From the NCBI GenBank assembly GCA_029721435.1, contig CM056581.1:69116712-69180711 (forward strand): DNA of 64,000 bases, written 5' to 3'. Of the stretch, positions 1 through 10,198 are shown piece by piece. Origin of the DNA: Gymnothorax reevesii. Lineage: Eukaryota > Chordata > Actinopteri > Anguilliformes > Muraenidae. Every line of letters starts with the position of its first letter. The first letter of the stretch is position 1. The notes under the pieces were generated by a model. It was not told where the DNA came from. It saw only the letters and a program-made list of their open reading frames with translations, and ran no database searches. The translations under genes were made by a program, and so were the position numbers.

Positions 1-131
1 CGACAGTTGACCTTTTCTCTCAAAGTTGCTTTCCGATTCTCTTGTAGCCCATCCCAGCCTTGTGTAGGTCAATCTTGTCCCTGATGTCCTTAGACAGCTT
101 TTTGGTCTTGCGCATGGAGGAGATGTTGCAA

Positions 132-1391
132 CATGTTTCAAAAAAGCTGGCACAAGTGGCAAAAAAGACAGAGAGTTGAGGAATGCTCAAACATTTATTT
201 GGAACATCCCACAGGTGAACGGGGTAATTGGGAACAGGTGGGTGCCATGATTGAGAATTTCCGGGAAGCTGCTTTTATACCCAGTCATTCACAAACAAGG
301 ATGGGGCGAGGGTCACCACTTAGTGAACAGATGCGTGAGCTGATTGTCGAACAGTTTAAAAACAACATTCCTCAACGAGCTATTGCAAGAAATTTAGGGA
401 TTTCATCATCTACGGTCCGTAATATCGTCAAAAGGTTCAGAGAATCTGGACAAAATCACTGCATGTAAGCGACAAGGCCGAAAACCAACATTGAATGCCC
501 GTGACCTTCGATCCTTCGGGCGGTACTGCATCAAAAACCGACATCAGTGTGTAAAGGACATCACCACATGGGCTCAGGAACACTTCAGAAAACCACTGTC
601 AGTAACTACAGTTCGTCGCTACATCTGCAAGTGCAAGTTAAAACTCTACAATGCAAAGCGAAAGCCATTTTTCAACAGCACCCAGAAACGCTGCCAGCTT
701 CGCTGGGCCCAAGCTCATCTAAGATGGACTGATGCAAAGTGGAAAAGTGTTCTGTGGTCTGACGAGTCCACATTTCAAATTGTTTTTGGAAACTGTGGAC
801 GTTGTGTCCTCCGGACCAAAGAGGAAAAGAACCATCCAGACTGTTATAGGCGCAAAGTTCAAAAGCCAGCATCTGTGATGGTATGGGGGTGTATTAGTGC
901 CCAAGGGATGGGCAACTTACACAAATGTGAAGGCACCATTAATGCTGAAAGGTACATACAGGTTTTGGAGCAACATATTGTTGCCATCCAAGCAACGTCT
1001 TTCCTGGACGCCCCTGCTTATTTCAGCTAGACAATGCCAAGCCACATTCTGCACGTGTTACAACAGCATGGCTCCGTAGTAAAAGAGTGCGGGTACAAGA
1101 CTGGCCTGCCTGTAGTCCAGACCTGCCTCCCATTGAAAATGTTGGGCGCATTATGAAGCGTAAAATACGGCAATGGAGACCCCGGACTGTAGAACAACTT
1201 AAGCTGTACATCAAGCAAGAATGGGAAAGAGTTCCACATGAAAAGCTTCAAAAATTGGTCTCCTCAGTTCCCAAACGTTTACTGAGTGTCGTTAAAAGGA
1301 AAGGCGATGTAACACAGTGGTAAAAAGGCCCCTGTGCCAACTTTTTTGCAATGTGTTGCTGCCTTTAAATTCCAAGTTAATGATTATTTGC

Positions 1392-1423
<32 letters not shown>

Positions 1424-1558
1424 CTCAGTTTGAACATTAAACATCTTGTCTTTGCAGTGTATTCAATTGAATACAAGTTGAAAAGGATTTGCAAATCATT
1501 GTATTCTGTTTTTATCTACGATTTACATAACGTGCCAACATCACTGGTTTTGGATTTG
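132..1558 (+). mobile_element. Tc1-like element copy A, 5'-truncated, nested in another Tc1
   Basis: This is the first of three copies of one Tc1 family here (others at 35872-37938 and 58384-59184). The right end is complete: it has the family's ACATAACGTGCCAAC block and finishes CACTGGTTTTGGATTTG followed by TA at 1559-1560. The left end lacks about 190 bp, including the inverted repeat, when compared with copy B. A poly-A run of about 28 nt at 1392-1419 lies downstream of the transposase. Copy B has only a short run of A residues there. Confidence 0.88.
301..1323 (+). pseudogene. Tc1-like transposase pseudogene, copy A
   Basis: The intact family protein would be a cut-and-paste DDE transposase with an N-terminal paired-type helix-turn-helix and a DD34E catalytic core. 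Visible here: start MGRGSPLSEQMRELI at 301, HTH segment ending ISSSTVRNIVKRF, core motif VLWSDEST with the first Asp (near 758), AQGMGNLH, then DNAKPHSA carrying the second Asp, SPDLPPIENV carrying the Glu, and the C-terminus KGDVTQW with stop at 1321-1323. It is broken by a frameshift near 455 (an extra A relative to copy B), an in-frame TAG at about 1028 just before the second Asp, and another frameshift between about 970 and 1087. It is dead but easily recognised. Confidence 0.9.
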
Positions 1559-1652
1559 TATATACGATTAAAATTATAGATCGTTGCATTCTTTCTAAGT
1601 GGGCAAACCTGCAAAATCAGCGAGGGGTCAAATACTTATTTCCCCCACTGTA

Positions 1653-1800
1653 TGTGGGAAATACACATGCAAAGTTTCAGAAAGAAATGGGGGTCTATTC
1701 TCCCATTTGCGCTCAAGTCCTTTTTTACGCAATTTGAGTTGACTCTGTGCCAAGCTCGTTGATTATGGCTATCAGGAAAACATGGAACAAGGATTTTCAG
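1653..1800 (+). repeat. fragment of the repeat family seen at 5.5-6.3 kb
   Basis: The string AATACACATGCAAAGTTTCAG followed by an AGAAA..GGTCTATTCT block recurs, diverged, in the tandem repeats at 5525-6290. No coding potential is seen. Confidence 0.55.
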
Positions 1801-1840
1801 ATTAACCATAAAAATGCAAACCAGACTTTAAATTAGAATA

Positions 1841-2047
1841 TCGTCGGCCTGCTGATAAAACCTCGTATCTCCAAACTGATAAGAAACCAAAACTCGTATG
1901 TCAACTATTCTTACATGCAAAATTAAACATTTTTCATAAACTATCTTCATCAATTTATATATATTTTTTTTTATATTTTACATTTATTTTTCATTTTCCT
2001 GCAAAGTTTATCATTTTGAAGATACGAGGTTATCAGCAGGCCGATGA
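1841..2047. mobile_element. short palindromic MITE (GGCCTGCTGATAA termini), copy 1
   Basis: The ends are inverted repeats: CGTCGGCCTGCTGATAAAAC with CTCGTATCTCC following on the left, and GATACGAGGTTATCAGCAGG with CCGATG on the right. The interior is AT-rich and has no ORF. A second copy with the same ends lies at 25611-25855. The length of about 207 bp and the long inverted ends fit a non-autonomous DNA transposon. The flanks read ATAT..ATAT, but the duplicated target is not certain. Confidence 0.75.
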
Positions 2048-2050
2048 TAT

Positions 2051-2790
2051 GCCGCTGTAATAGTAGGCCTAAGTATGTCTGTGCCAATTACAAGAAGTTA
2101 TTTCTTAGTCTAGCCACCATTGCATTAAAGCTACGCAAACAAAAAAAATTGCCGTGATAATGAAATAACAAATAAAGAATTTAGCGTTTCTCAACCAGCG
2201 CAATCAGATCACTGAAAACGTGCCCCTCCTGCACCAGCCTGTTTGTTCCGTGGAAGACAGGGTAGAAGACAAATAAAGAGAAGATTCCTGTCTCACAAAA
2301 ATGACAAAGCCAGTTTATATGATCTCATTTCGAAATTGCACACTTGAAATCTCAAACTACTCTGATGTCAGGTTTGCAACTAAAGGACACGAAAACGCTT
2401 TAACAAAAGGATTCTTACCGCGCATGCGGTCACCAATCCACCCCGAAACCGCCACAATCACACAATTCCATATCCATAGCCTGTTATGTCCCATTTGACT
2501 TGAGCGACACATTCACTTGAATTTGTGCCTCGTACTTTATTAATCAATTATCCCATTTACTGATAATGATGCTTCCCATGTCGGCTATTCTTTATTGGCT
2601 GAAACTGATGAACAAATGGGTAGTGCTTTGGTATTGGCCAGGGTAGGGCTCAATCTGGAGTAGCCCATTTAATATCTTGATTCACACATTAAAATACACA
2701 GTATTATCAATGGTTAAAAAAAAAATAAAAAATATAAAGACACGAGTTAATTAATACAGATATCCTCAATTAGAAAATCAATCTCCTCTC
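2051..2790. other. no gene recognised
   Basis: AT-rich sequence with an A-rich stretch near 2717-2740. A 65-codon open frame at 2301-2498 has no recognisable motif and no splice context. Nothing else could be supported. Confidence 0.5.
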
Positions 2791-3574
2791 TCGTGAGAAT
2801 ATCACAGCTTTTTAGATTATCACGAACATATAGGGCAGATGCATTTTTAATAGAACATGAAGACAATGATGTCGACGTCGAGCCAAAGCCAAAAACCAAA
2901 TTTCACAGCAGTTGGTGTTGTATGGCAAGGGGGCACTGAAGGCTGATCCGAGGAAGAAAGCTGCGAATCGTTCTGGATGTGGCTTCGGTGTGGAGATGTA
3001 ACCACAGGGTTCTCGATTCAAAGCATAAATGGAGAGATCTGCGGGGTGCTGTAAAAGCCAGGCACTCTGCACACCGGAGAAGGTGCACGCAACAGGTGGT
3101 GGGCAACCATCATCCCCTGTGCATTTCACTGCACTGGAGCAAGGGGTGTCATCCACTCTTTCTGCAGTGGAAGTGCATGGAGAAGAACTTGGAGCGTCAA
3201 CGAACTGTATCAGACACCTTGACGCAGACGCATGCGATATGTGCATGACATCACCAGCCACTCTCTGGAACGACCCAGATGCCAGCACCGACTGCACAGT
3301 TGTGACCTTGATGACCACGGTTCTGTTTTGTGGATGATTGCTGCGGCTGGATAGTTGTTCATCCAGAAGTCAGCAAAGATAGATTATTGCCTCATGCACG
3401 GTCCAGACGGAAGCGCTGGATGCACTCAGTGTTTGTGCGTCCCAGGATGTCCAAACGAGGACGATATATGCGTAGTCGTCTTCGAACTCGGCGCGCTCCT
3501 CTTATTCGTTCCCAATCAGGCAAGAGTAGATGCAAATGCAGGACTGGCATTTTGGTTTTAGATTTTGAGGGCAT
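2766..3574 (-). pseudogene. PIF/Harbinger (HARBI1-like) transposase remnant
   Basis: Minus-strand translation from 3574 gives an Arg-rich leader, then IYRPRLDILGRTNTECIQRF and RLDRA, which matches the PRLDL..L.DEE...YRL start of HARBI1/PIF transposases. Further on (about 3310-3190) it reads VLASGSFQRVAGD, then ISHASASRCLIQFVDA, the characteristic 'LASGSFQ..VGD..GIS.S.VSRCL' block. Downstream, an ALNRE segment may be the VNRKG motif, and the tail reads REEIDFLIEDI. The frame is shifted at several places, the catalytic DDE core is largely unreadable, and the copy is internally shortened. Harbinger transposases cut and paste at TWA targets; no clear ends were found. Confidence 0.72.
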
Positions 3575-3770
3575 GGTAGAATGATGTATGCTCGAATTAA
3601 TAAATTGCGAAGCGTTTGTAATTGAACTAATTGGAGAAGAGGCTGTTGCGTAATATCATGCGATGATTTCGTTTGATAATTTATTATGGCAATGAGAAAT
3701 GTAGTTTATAAAAAAAAAAGGCGTGCAATGCACGGAATACCCTTCAGCCCGATGTCGAAGTTTTGAGACG

Positions 3771-3862
3771 CCCGCCCGCCTGCCGCCCGCCCGCCCGCCC
3801 GCCAAACCAACCAACCGCACGAAGGACAGCAATACCCCGTCAGCCTTGAGGGCTGAGGGGTA
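3771..3862 (+). repeat. (CCCG)n microsatellite and terminal hairpin
   Basis: A CCCG-type tandem run (3771-3803) is followed by CCAACCAACC and then a hairpin at 3833-3862: TACCCC..CAGCC, loop TTGAG, then GGCTG..GGGGTA, followed by ATAAG. A microsatellite next to a terminal pyrimidine/purine hairpin recurs at 7.2, 13.5 and 28.7 kb. Confidence 0.7.
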
Positions 3863-4024
3863 ATAAGGAAGAGCAATCGAATATTGAATGTCTCAACCTA
3901 TACCATGTTAAATAAAATAAATGTTAAAATTCGGCCTATAACCAACATCAAATTCCATTTAGCAATGTAATTCCATTTAGCCTTATGTTGGCCCTTGGCC
4001 TTAAAGCTGCAGTATGTAAGTTTT

Positions 4025-5060
4025 AGAAAAGTGGCAATGAGGCTTTTAAAATAATTGGGTCATAATTAGCAGAGACTAATGAGTTTAGGTTGGGAGTAAT
4101 AAAGACACCAAGATATCTAAATCCTTCAGGTGTATTCATAAACGGGTGTTGGACTGTAGGATGGAGTCTCTCTCGTTCATTGAGGAAGAGAACAGATGAT
4201 TTGGTTTTGTTAACTTTGTAACCTTAGAATTTCCCAAATCTATTAATCAGAACAGCAAGAGCTGAGAAAGATTGCTCCAAGTTTGTCAGGAAAAGTAACG
4301 CATCGTCTGCAAATAAAGCTATGCGATGCTCCACATCTGCTACTTGAATCCCTTTAATAATGGGGTGATTTCTAATAGAGACGGCAAAGGGTTCCAGTGC
4401 TAAAATAAAAAGTAGGGGGGGACAAGGGGCACCCTTGTCGGGTACCACGGTGGAGAGTAAATGATTTGGAAATAATATTATTGGTCATTATCTCTGCGCA
4501 TGGACCTGAGTACAAAAGTCTGATCCACTTTCTAATATAAGGTCCAAAACCAAAGCGGGAGAGTACTGCAAATAAATATGACCAACGCTTTTTCAGCGTC
4601 AAGCGATAAAATACATGAATCTTGTGTAGCTTTTTTTCATAAATTATATTTAATAATCTTCTAATATTATAGTATGCCTGTCGATTTTTAATAATCCATT
4701 CTGATCGTTTCCCATTAGAGATGGGAGGCATTTCTCTAGCCTTAAAGCTAAAACTTTAGCCATTATCTTTGTGTCCGAGTTCAACCGAGAAATAGGTCTA
4801 TAAGATTCACATTTAATGGGAGGTTTGTCTGGTTTTAATATCAAGGTAATAAGTGCATTTCTAAGAGAGGGGGGGAGAGTGCCATTCTGAAAGGATTCTT
4901 TATACATATCCTTCAATGGACTTATCTATAAATTATTTTAAGATAAATTGATATCAATTGGAAGTGCATCAGGACCTGCCATTTTCCCTCCTTTCATGAG
5001 GTTTATAGCTTCTAGAATTTCCTGACCAAGTGAAATTTTATGGGTTTTACAGCTTGGTAT
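4025..5060 (-). pseudogene. L1/Tx1-like LINE reverse transcriptase fragment
   Basis: Read on the minus strand from about 5060 to 4025. Segments in order: a GGKMAGPDALPIDI-like region, ALITLILKPDKP then CESYRPISRLNSD (RT block 2), HRGTRQGCPLSP (palm block), ALFADDALLFLTN with the catalytic FADD, and a degraded FRYLGV..TPNLN equivalent at the 3' end. These motifs are typical of vertebrate L1/Tx1 LINEs. Endonuclease and C-terminus are absent, and several frameshifts and stops are present, so this is a doubly truncated dead copy. No ORF1 or poly-A tail was seen. Confidence 0.85.
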
Positions 5061-5524
5061 CTGAGAAATCTGAAATGGAACACAAGGTACCTAAATTGCC
5101 AAAATGGAGAAGCCACCTAGACATTCCTCTCTTCTTTTGCTTTGATTGACCTGATCAGAATAAACTTTGCCACAGATAATAATGACATTCTGTGCTGTAA
5201 TTTTTTAGAGGTTTCAGGCTGCAACTCAACAAATTTGCAAGGGATCGAAGTAAAACTTTGTTAGGTGCAAAATGAGATCTTTCATTTACACTGTGTTCCA
5301 TCTCCATTTACTCTGACTCAGTGACATATATAGTCATTTTCACACCAGGTATGAAATCCCGAATGGTTTTACCTTTATTACGATACCAAGATTATTCAAA
5401 TGGACCACGCAGTCGCAGGGATATACTCATTTCATTTTGGGCTTGCCATTTTCAAAAAAGAGGGTCAGGGCTTAAGTCAAGGGGATAATAGGCATAGGCT
5501 GAAAAGAGCGTAGCTACGCACTAT
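5061..5524. other. no gene recognised
   Basis: Unique-looking AT-rich sequence. No motif, splice-bounded exon or repeat end could be supported. Confidence 0.4.
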
Positions 5525-6290
5525 TTTCAACTTACGCACATGGAAGAATAGACCCCATAATGAACAGTTTTTGAGTTGCGCTCCGAAAACGAACCTCTCC
5601 CTGTACAGAGTCCAAATCCAACTTGTTTCCATGGAAACAAAAAAAAAAAAAAAAAAAAAATTCAGAAATCTGAAAATATGAAAAGCCACCGCTTGAGTAT
5701 GTGGGTAATACACATGCAAAATTTCAGAAAGATATAATGAACGGGTTTTGAGTTGTGCTCCAGAAACAAACCTCTCTCTGTGCAGAGTCCAGTTGCAACT
5801 GGTTACCAAGATAATGAAAAAAATTTAAGTTTTAGAAATCTGAAAATATCAAAAAAGGCACCACTTCAGTTTGTGAGTAATACACATGCAAAGTTTCAGT
5901 AAGATATATTGAACCGTTTGAGTTCTGCTCTGGAAACAAACTCGGCCTGATGTGCACTAAATCCAGACTAATTTCCATGGAAATGGCAAAATTAGTAATC
6001 CTGTTTCAACAGTAGCAAAAGGCACATCTACACTATTCATAGAATACATGTACAAAGTTTGGTGCTGATATCTTTCATTGTTTTTTTCAGTTCTGCTCAG
6101 GAGACAAACAAAGTGTAATTTGCACTAAATCCAGATTTGTTTCCATGGAAAGGACAAAAATAGGAATCCAAAAATTTCCAAAGTAGCAAAAGGCACATCT
6201 TGACTATACGTAGAATACATGTTCCAAGTTTGGTGCTGATATCTTGCATAGTTTCCGAGTTCTGCTCCAGAAACAAAATCATTACGGACG
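5525..6290 (+). repeat. about 170-bp tandem repeat, four degenerate units
   Basis: Two anchors recur: a GTTTCCATGGAAA-type palindrome near 5624, 5970 and 6138 (degraded near 5797), and GAAACAAAC..CTG..CAGAGTCC-like blocks starting near 5584, 5763, 5932 and 6101. The period is about 168-180 bp. A TTTCAGAAAGATATA..TGAAC block is also shared. The array ends in GGACGGATGGATGGACGGAC at about 6287-6306 and a short CC/GG inverted block near 6340-6352. The ORFs crossing it are fortuitous. Confidence 0.75.
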
Positions 6291-6360
6291 GATGGATGGA
6301 CGGACGAGGCGATGCCTATATCCACCCGCATTTTATGCCGGAGGGATAATAAACTATCTC

Positions 6361-6700
6361 TGGCCTGCCCTGAAAAAAAATCAGGGTGATATCTGGTATA
6401 AACACAATTTGGTGGACAACAGAAAAGTATATGAATAGTTTGACAGTTGACACTCAACGGTTCCAAGTTATTTCAAAAAACTTCAGGAGTACTTAATTAG
6501 ACCAACATAACACAAAACTGGTTTGACTCTTCACCATTTGCATGTTGAATAAATTTGTCATGATGTGCCAATTAGTTTTCACCATTTAGGAGCCAACTAC
6601 ATCTTTAATTTGATCGGTTACAGCGTTTTCTGCCATTTTATGCTGTTATTTCCAATGCATCGCAATGTGGGTAAGGCATTTTTTAAAATTCTTGATGGCA
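6361..6700. other. no gene recognised
   Basis: No feature is visible apart from short open frames without motifs. Confidence 0.4.
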
Positions 6701-6707
6701 AACATAC

Positions 6708-6790
6708 AGTGGGATGCAAAGATTGGGGGCCCCCCTGGTTTAAATGCCTGTTACAATTAATCTCCAAGTGATTGAAAGAAAACCTGAACA
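6708..6790 (+). mobile_element. isolated Tc1/mariner end (CAGTGGGATGCAAAG type)
   Basis: TACAGTGGGATGCAAAGATT followed by GGGGGCCCCCCTGG resembles the outer end of a fish Tc1 family that begins CAGTGGGATGC. No transposase or partner end was found nearby, so only the terminus survives. Confidence 0.5.
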
Positions 6791-6879
6791 CTAAACGCTA
6801 CAAGGTGAAACATGACACCTTTCAGCAAATTTAAAAGCAAGGTTTCTTTTTAATTTTTTCATGAGTTTTTACTTTCTTT

Positions 6880-7150
6880 TAATATATATATATATATATT
6901 TATTCCATTTACTTTTTTCAGTGTGTCTGTGCTGACTGATAATGCCAAACATGTGAATCTGAATTCAGAGAGATGTTTTACACCTGCATATTTTAATACA
7001 TTTCATACAGATGTAAAAATTTATTCTAGATTTCAACAATGAGGAAAAAAAAAAAAAAAATAAAAATAAAATTTTCATTTTTACATCATTTGAAGGAAAC
7101 TAAAGCTTTCTTCATGAAACTAGATTTAGTCAGTAAGCATGGTTTACAGG
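6880..7150. repeat. AT microsatellite and A-rich tract
   Basis: An (AT)n run lies at about 6881-6897 and an A-rich tract at about 7043-7068. No gene was seen. Confidence 0.6.
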
Positions 7151-7159
7151 ATACCCCCC

Positions 7160-7366
7160 GCAACAAGTAGTCGGGCAGTACCACAGTCAATAGACCTTCC
7201 ACCAAGAAAATAAATTTTCAAAATTGGATGGGTTTGAGATCTAGGTCCGGGCGCACAGACACGCACGCACACACACGGACGGACGGACAAAGCAAATCCA
7301 GTATACCCCCCTAAACTTCATTGCGGAAGGCATAATAAACTTTGTTGCGGGGGGTATAATAAACAA
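7160..7366 (+). repeat. hairpin-terminated repeat with GGAC microsatellite
   Basis: ACACACGGACGGACGGAC is followed by AGTATACCCCCCTAAACTTC and a G-rich complement TTGCGGGGGGTATAATAAAC (ending near 7366). The C run and G run can pair around a short loop that is itself partly duplicated (CTTCATTGCGG / CTTTGTTGCGG). It belongs to the same structural class as 3771-3862, 13440-13612 and 28648-28893. Confidence 0.65.
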
Positions 7367-7370
7367 CATT

Positions 7371-8396
7371 TTTAGTTGCATTAGATGCATTTCTTGCAAT
7401 TAAATTTTATAGAATTCAACAGTTCTTCTCAGACTCACAAATCTCATGCGTACCCTGATTGTGAAACAGCCAGAACCGAAATTTTCAGAGACATCAGGAA
7501 AAACTGAATGGTGCGCAGTTCCACACGAGAGTTGCTAAAACAGCAATTTTAAAAAAAGTGTTTAATATCAGAAATATATAGGTTTTTGTAGATGACTCAT
7601 TACCAAATCAGACACTGAAAACCGTTTTGAAATATCTTTGATGGTCTTCTCAAAATTTAGATTAGAATTTTGTAATTTTATTTTAGCTCCAGGACAAGGA
7701 TAAAAGGTTATTTTTCCAAAGCTGACAACTCATAAAAGATATTTAGCCGTTTCCTGGTATTTACTGTATTTCCATACATTGGTAGCCAAAGTATTTGAGA
7801 CCAAGTCATTGCTGGAAATTGAAGCATACAATCCCAGTGGCTCATTGTGAAATTTGTCATTTTTTAACAAGGTCATCAACACCATTATTTATGATACCAA
7901 TTTTCAATTGCTTTGTTGTTATAAATTAAGTAGATTATCAGAAAATGTAATTCCTTTACCATTTTCTAATTCCTTTACCGCTGTCTCTTTCTCATAAATG
8001 CCAACCAACAAAACAGACAATATAAACTTGCCATGGCCTGGTCAACATCCTAGGCCACCAACTTAAGCTTAAACCTACAGCCTACCATTGCCAGATTTCA
8101 GAGAAATGCCTGTTAAAGTAAAGGCAATAATAATGACATTTTTTCTGCCGTAATTCTGTTACCGACACCTTCACCTTCGTATAGCCTTCTACAAAATAGA
8201 TTACCCCAAACTTTGTGTTATACAGCTCGGTAGGCATGCCAGTGGAACTGATAAAAACACAGGCAAGAAACTACTGCATCAGAGTAATAGATGGCGGGTA
8301 ATAATGACATGAAAATTCCGTTTGCGTGGAATTTCCCTGGTGAGAAACTTATGACAGCTTTAACAAAACCAGGACTCTGAAATGGAAAGGTATCTC
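7371..8396 (-). other. pqbp1 intron sequence downstream of the second coding exon
   Basis: This follows the splice donor at 8398-8397 on the minus strand. I looked for the WW-domain exon (GLPYYWN-like) here and down to position 1 and did not find it. The intron therefore extends past the window, or the rest of the gene is missing here. Confidence 0.5.
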
Positions 8397-8398
8397 AC

Positions 8399-8510
8399 CA
8401 AGCAGGATCAAACACTCTGTACCAGTTGGAAGGCAAATTCTCGGCTCTCGTGGCCTCGTAGTCCACATTGTTGTCATCATAGTCCTCAGCAATGATCTCT
8501 TCTTCCGTTT
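8399..8510 (-). CDS. pqbp1: polyglutamine-binding protein 1, second coding exon
   Basis: PQBP1 is a nuclear WW-domain protein that works in pre-mRNA splicing with the U5 protein TXNL4A and also acts as a cofactor in innate DNA sensing. This exon encodes [20 protein letters not shown] then [16 protein letters not shown], matching the acidic [29 protein letters not shown] block that leads into the WW domain. The Trp in NWYRVFDP is the first WW tryptophan. Acceptor: TTCCCTCTAG ending at 8511. Donor: TG then GTGAGA from 8398. The 112-bp exon starts in phase 1 (completing a Glu codon with the upstream G) and ends in phase 2. Frame, phases and splice sites agree exactly with the upstream exon. The rest of the WW domain and the C-terminal TXNL4A-binding tail are not in the window. 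Confidence 0.93.
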
Positions 8511-8661
8511 CTAGAGGGAAACTCAGGATTTATATATGCTAATAAATTCATTACTGGCGATTAGTATTTGACCGAAACACTCATGACAAAGATACACAGT
8601 ATAAACTGTGACAACCCTCTTGAAGGTAATTCGTGTGTGCGCGCGTTGTCGGAAAATTTAC

Positions 8662-8728
8662 CATGATCAGACTGCTTCAATATTCCTCTCTTGGCCAGGC
8701 GTGCTAATAAAGCTGGAGGCAGCGGCAT
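8662..8728 (-). CDS. pqbp1: polyglutamine-binding protein 1, first coding exon
   Basis: The ATG at 8728-8726 opens MPLPPALLARLAKRGIL followed by KQSDH, which matches the PQBP1 N-terminus (MPLPVALQTRLAKRGILKH in human). The exon is 22 codons plus one base and ends at the donor GTAAAT (8661 onward) in phase 1. The intron to the next exon is only 151 bp. Upstream on the minus strand, CCTTAG sits five bases before the ATG and could be a splice acceptor for a non-coding first exon, as in mammals, though its pyrimidine tract is poor. With the partner exon this makes the gene assignment firm. No frameshift or stop is seen, so the gene looks functional as far as it is visible. Confidence 0.93.
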
Positions 8729-9685
8729 CCTTGCTAAGGTATTTTTATAAAAGATGTTCTGTTATGAAGATGCACAGGCTCCTACACGTGCGATCCTGAA
8801 TTGTCTAAACTACGAGACGTGTATGCATTCAACTCACAGCCTATACTTTCCAGCAAAGGTATAGATCAGAAATAGAACAAGCGGTTTTCTGCAATCTTTC
8901 GACAAGGATAATATGCTATATGCTTCATAGGGCGGATGACAGGCTATTTTAATGACCACTCTTTCTGTTACAAACAAATGCATAGCATGCAAAGGTTAGT
9001 ACCGTTCACTACATTAACTTAATTGCACTGAATTGTAAGTAACCAAAAGATTTCCAAACAGGGAAAAATGAACCTCTATACAGTAGCGTTACACACCATT
9101 TTGCTGGATCTAAGTTCTGTGCTCGTCAACAGAGACTAGCTATCACATTGGAAAACATTCGGATCTGCTGGCCAGTTAATCACCAAAAAGGATATAAATG
9201 AAAAGCTATGAAACTAAGCCGATACGTTTAAGTTAATTCAGACACCGAGTATGGTATCATAAAAATGTAACGTTACCTTTACTGATGGTAAAAAAAAAAA
9301 GATGCTCGCTGAGTTATCGACCCGCACAGACCAAGAAACTAACGTAGGGCCATTAAAAATGACGTCTACCTGACGACCAAAACCCAACGGATCTCTGGAT
9401 TCTTATTGGATGTTCGGTGATGCTCACAGCCAATCAAACTGTTCGGCTTAGAAAATTATCGAAGCATTGTCTTTGCCATATCTCTGCACTAGCGCTTCCC
9501 TCGAAACCCCAAGGCTGAGTCCGAATAGACAAAAAAAACTGTCCTATTCATTAATTCCTAGCCACTTTTCTTTAACCTTTGTGGAAAACGTCGAAAGGGA
9601 AATGAAATGTGTGAAGGGGGATTCCGAACGGCTTAGAAAGGCAATCGCGCTCATTACAGAATCCGAATGTCCTTTACACAAGGCG
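8729..9685. other. region upstream of pqbp1 coding start; possible promoter or first intron
   Basis: No exon was recognised. Around 9360-9450 there are a TGACGTC CRE-like site (9360), an ATTGGATG and a GCCAATCA CCAAT-type pair, which would suit a promoter, but this is inference. An 85-codon open frame at 9467-9724 has no recognisable domain. Confidence 0.35.
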
Positions 9686-9928
9686 GGAAGCACTCGTTCA
9701 CAGAGCTCAAAAGGACCTCATTAAAATGCAAACCACGTGATTTCAATGAACTGGTATTCACCAAACTCGGGAGATGCCAAGCGTCACGCATTCGGCGTAG
9801 GTCTTATTTCGGCTTATTCGCCGTAGTCCGTAATTGAATGCTCAGTGAGATTCTCATGCGGAATTAAAGTCCTTGTGCTTTGAAGTTTTCGTTTCACTTG
9901 CGTTAAGGGGCGCCTCATCAGAAGTAAC

Positions 9929-10198
9929 ATGGGAAGCGATTATGACTCCGAACGTCCCGTGCTTCTCTTTACTCGGGGATTGGAAACAATGTCTGTGTTT
10001 TATGATCGTTTAAATTGTTTTAAGGAAATAAGACCATTTGAAACGTTTTTATGCAATTCCATTGCTTTTAATCCATCAGTAAAGACAAGCCTGAGAATTC
10101 CTGTCATAATCGATTTCCGTGTCACTAGTGGGGAAATCCACCGTAATGCACGTGAAACTGATCAACTTGATGCACGATTACTTAAATTCCGCGAGTGA
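9929..10198 (+). other. arm-conserved open frame, not accepted as a gene
   Basis: The translation from the ATG, MGSDYDSERPVLLFTRGLET and onward, has a diverged counterpart in the right arm (minus, 14909-14727: MESDYDSGLPVLLFTQGLET). The right-arm frame stops after 60 codons and no known domain is visible. The similarity is what palindrome arms would share at the DNA level anyway. Confidence 0.4.

Larger units (their letters stand above)
1..1650 (-). mobile_element. Tc1/mariner (type ending in GGGGGAAATAAGTATTTGACC) remnant, interrupted and running off the left edge
   Basis: Bases 1-131 read on the minus strand give the start of a Tc1 transposase helix-turn-helix region ([19 protein letters not shown], then YKRIGKQL and a stop) and closely match the element at 60577-62433. 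Bases 1561-1650 are the matching terminal inverted repeat, ending CCCCCACTG next to TA at 1651-1652. Between them sits another Tc1 copy (132-1558). About 0.5 kb of this element, between its end repeat and its start codon, is missing compared with the 60.6 kb copy, so a deletion accompanied or followed the nested insertion. Non-functional. Confidence 0.85.

Noticed and set aside
1..8390. Searched for the PQBP1 WW-domain exon
   Set aside because: No GLPYYWN-like coding segment with splice sites was found on the minus strand.
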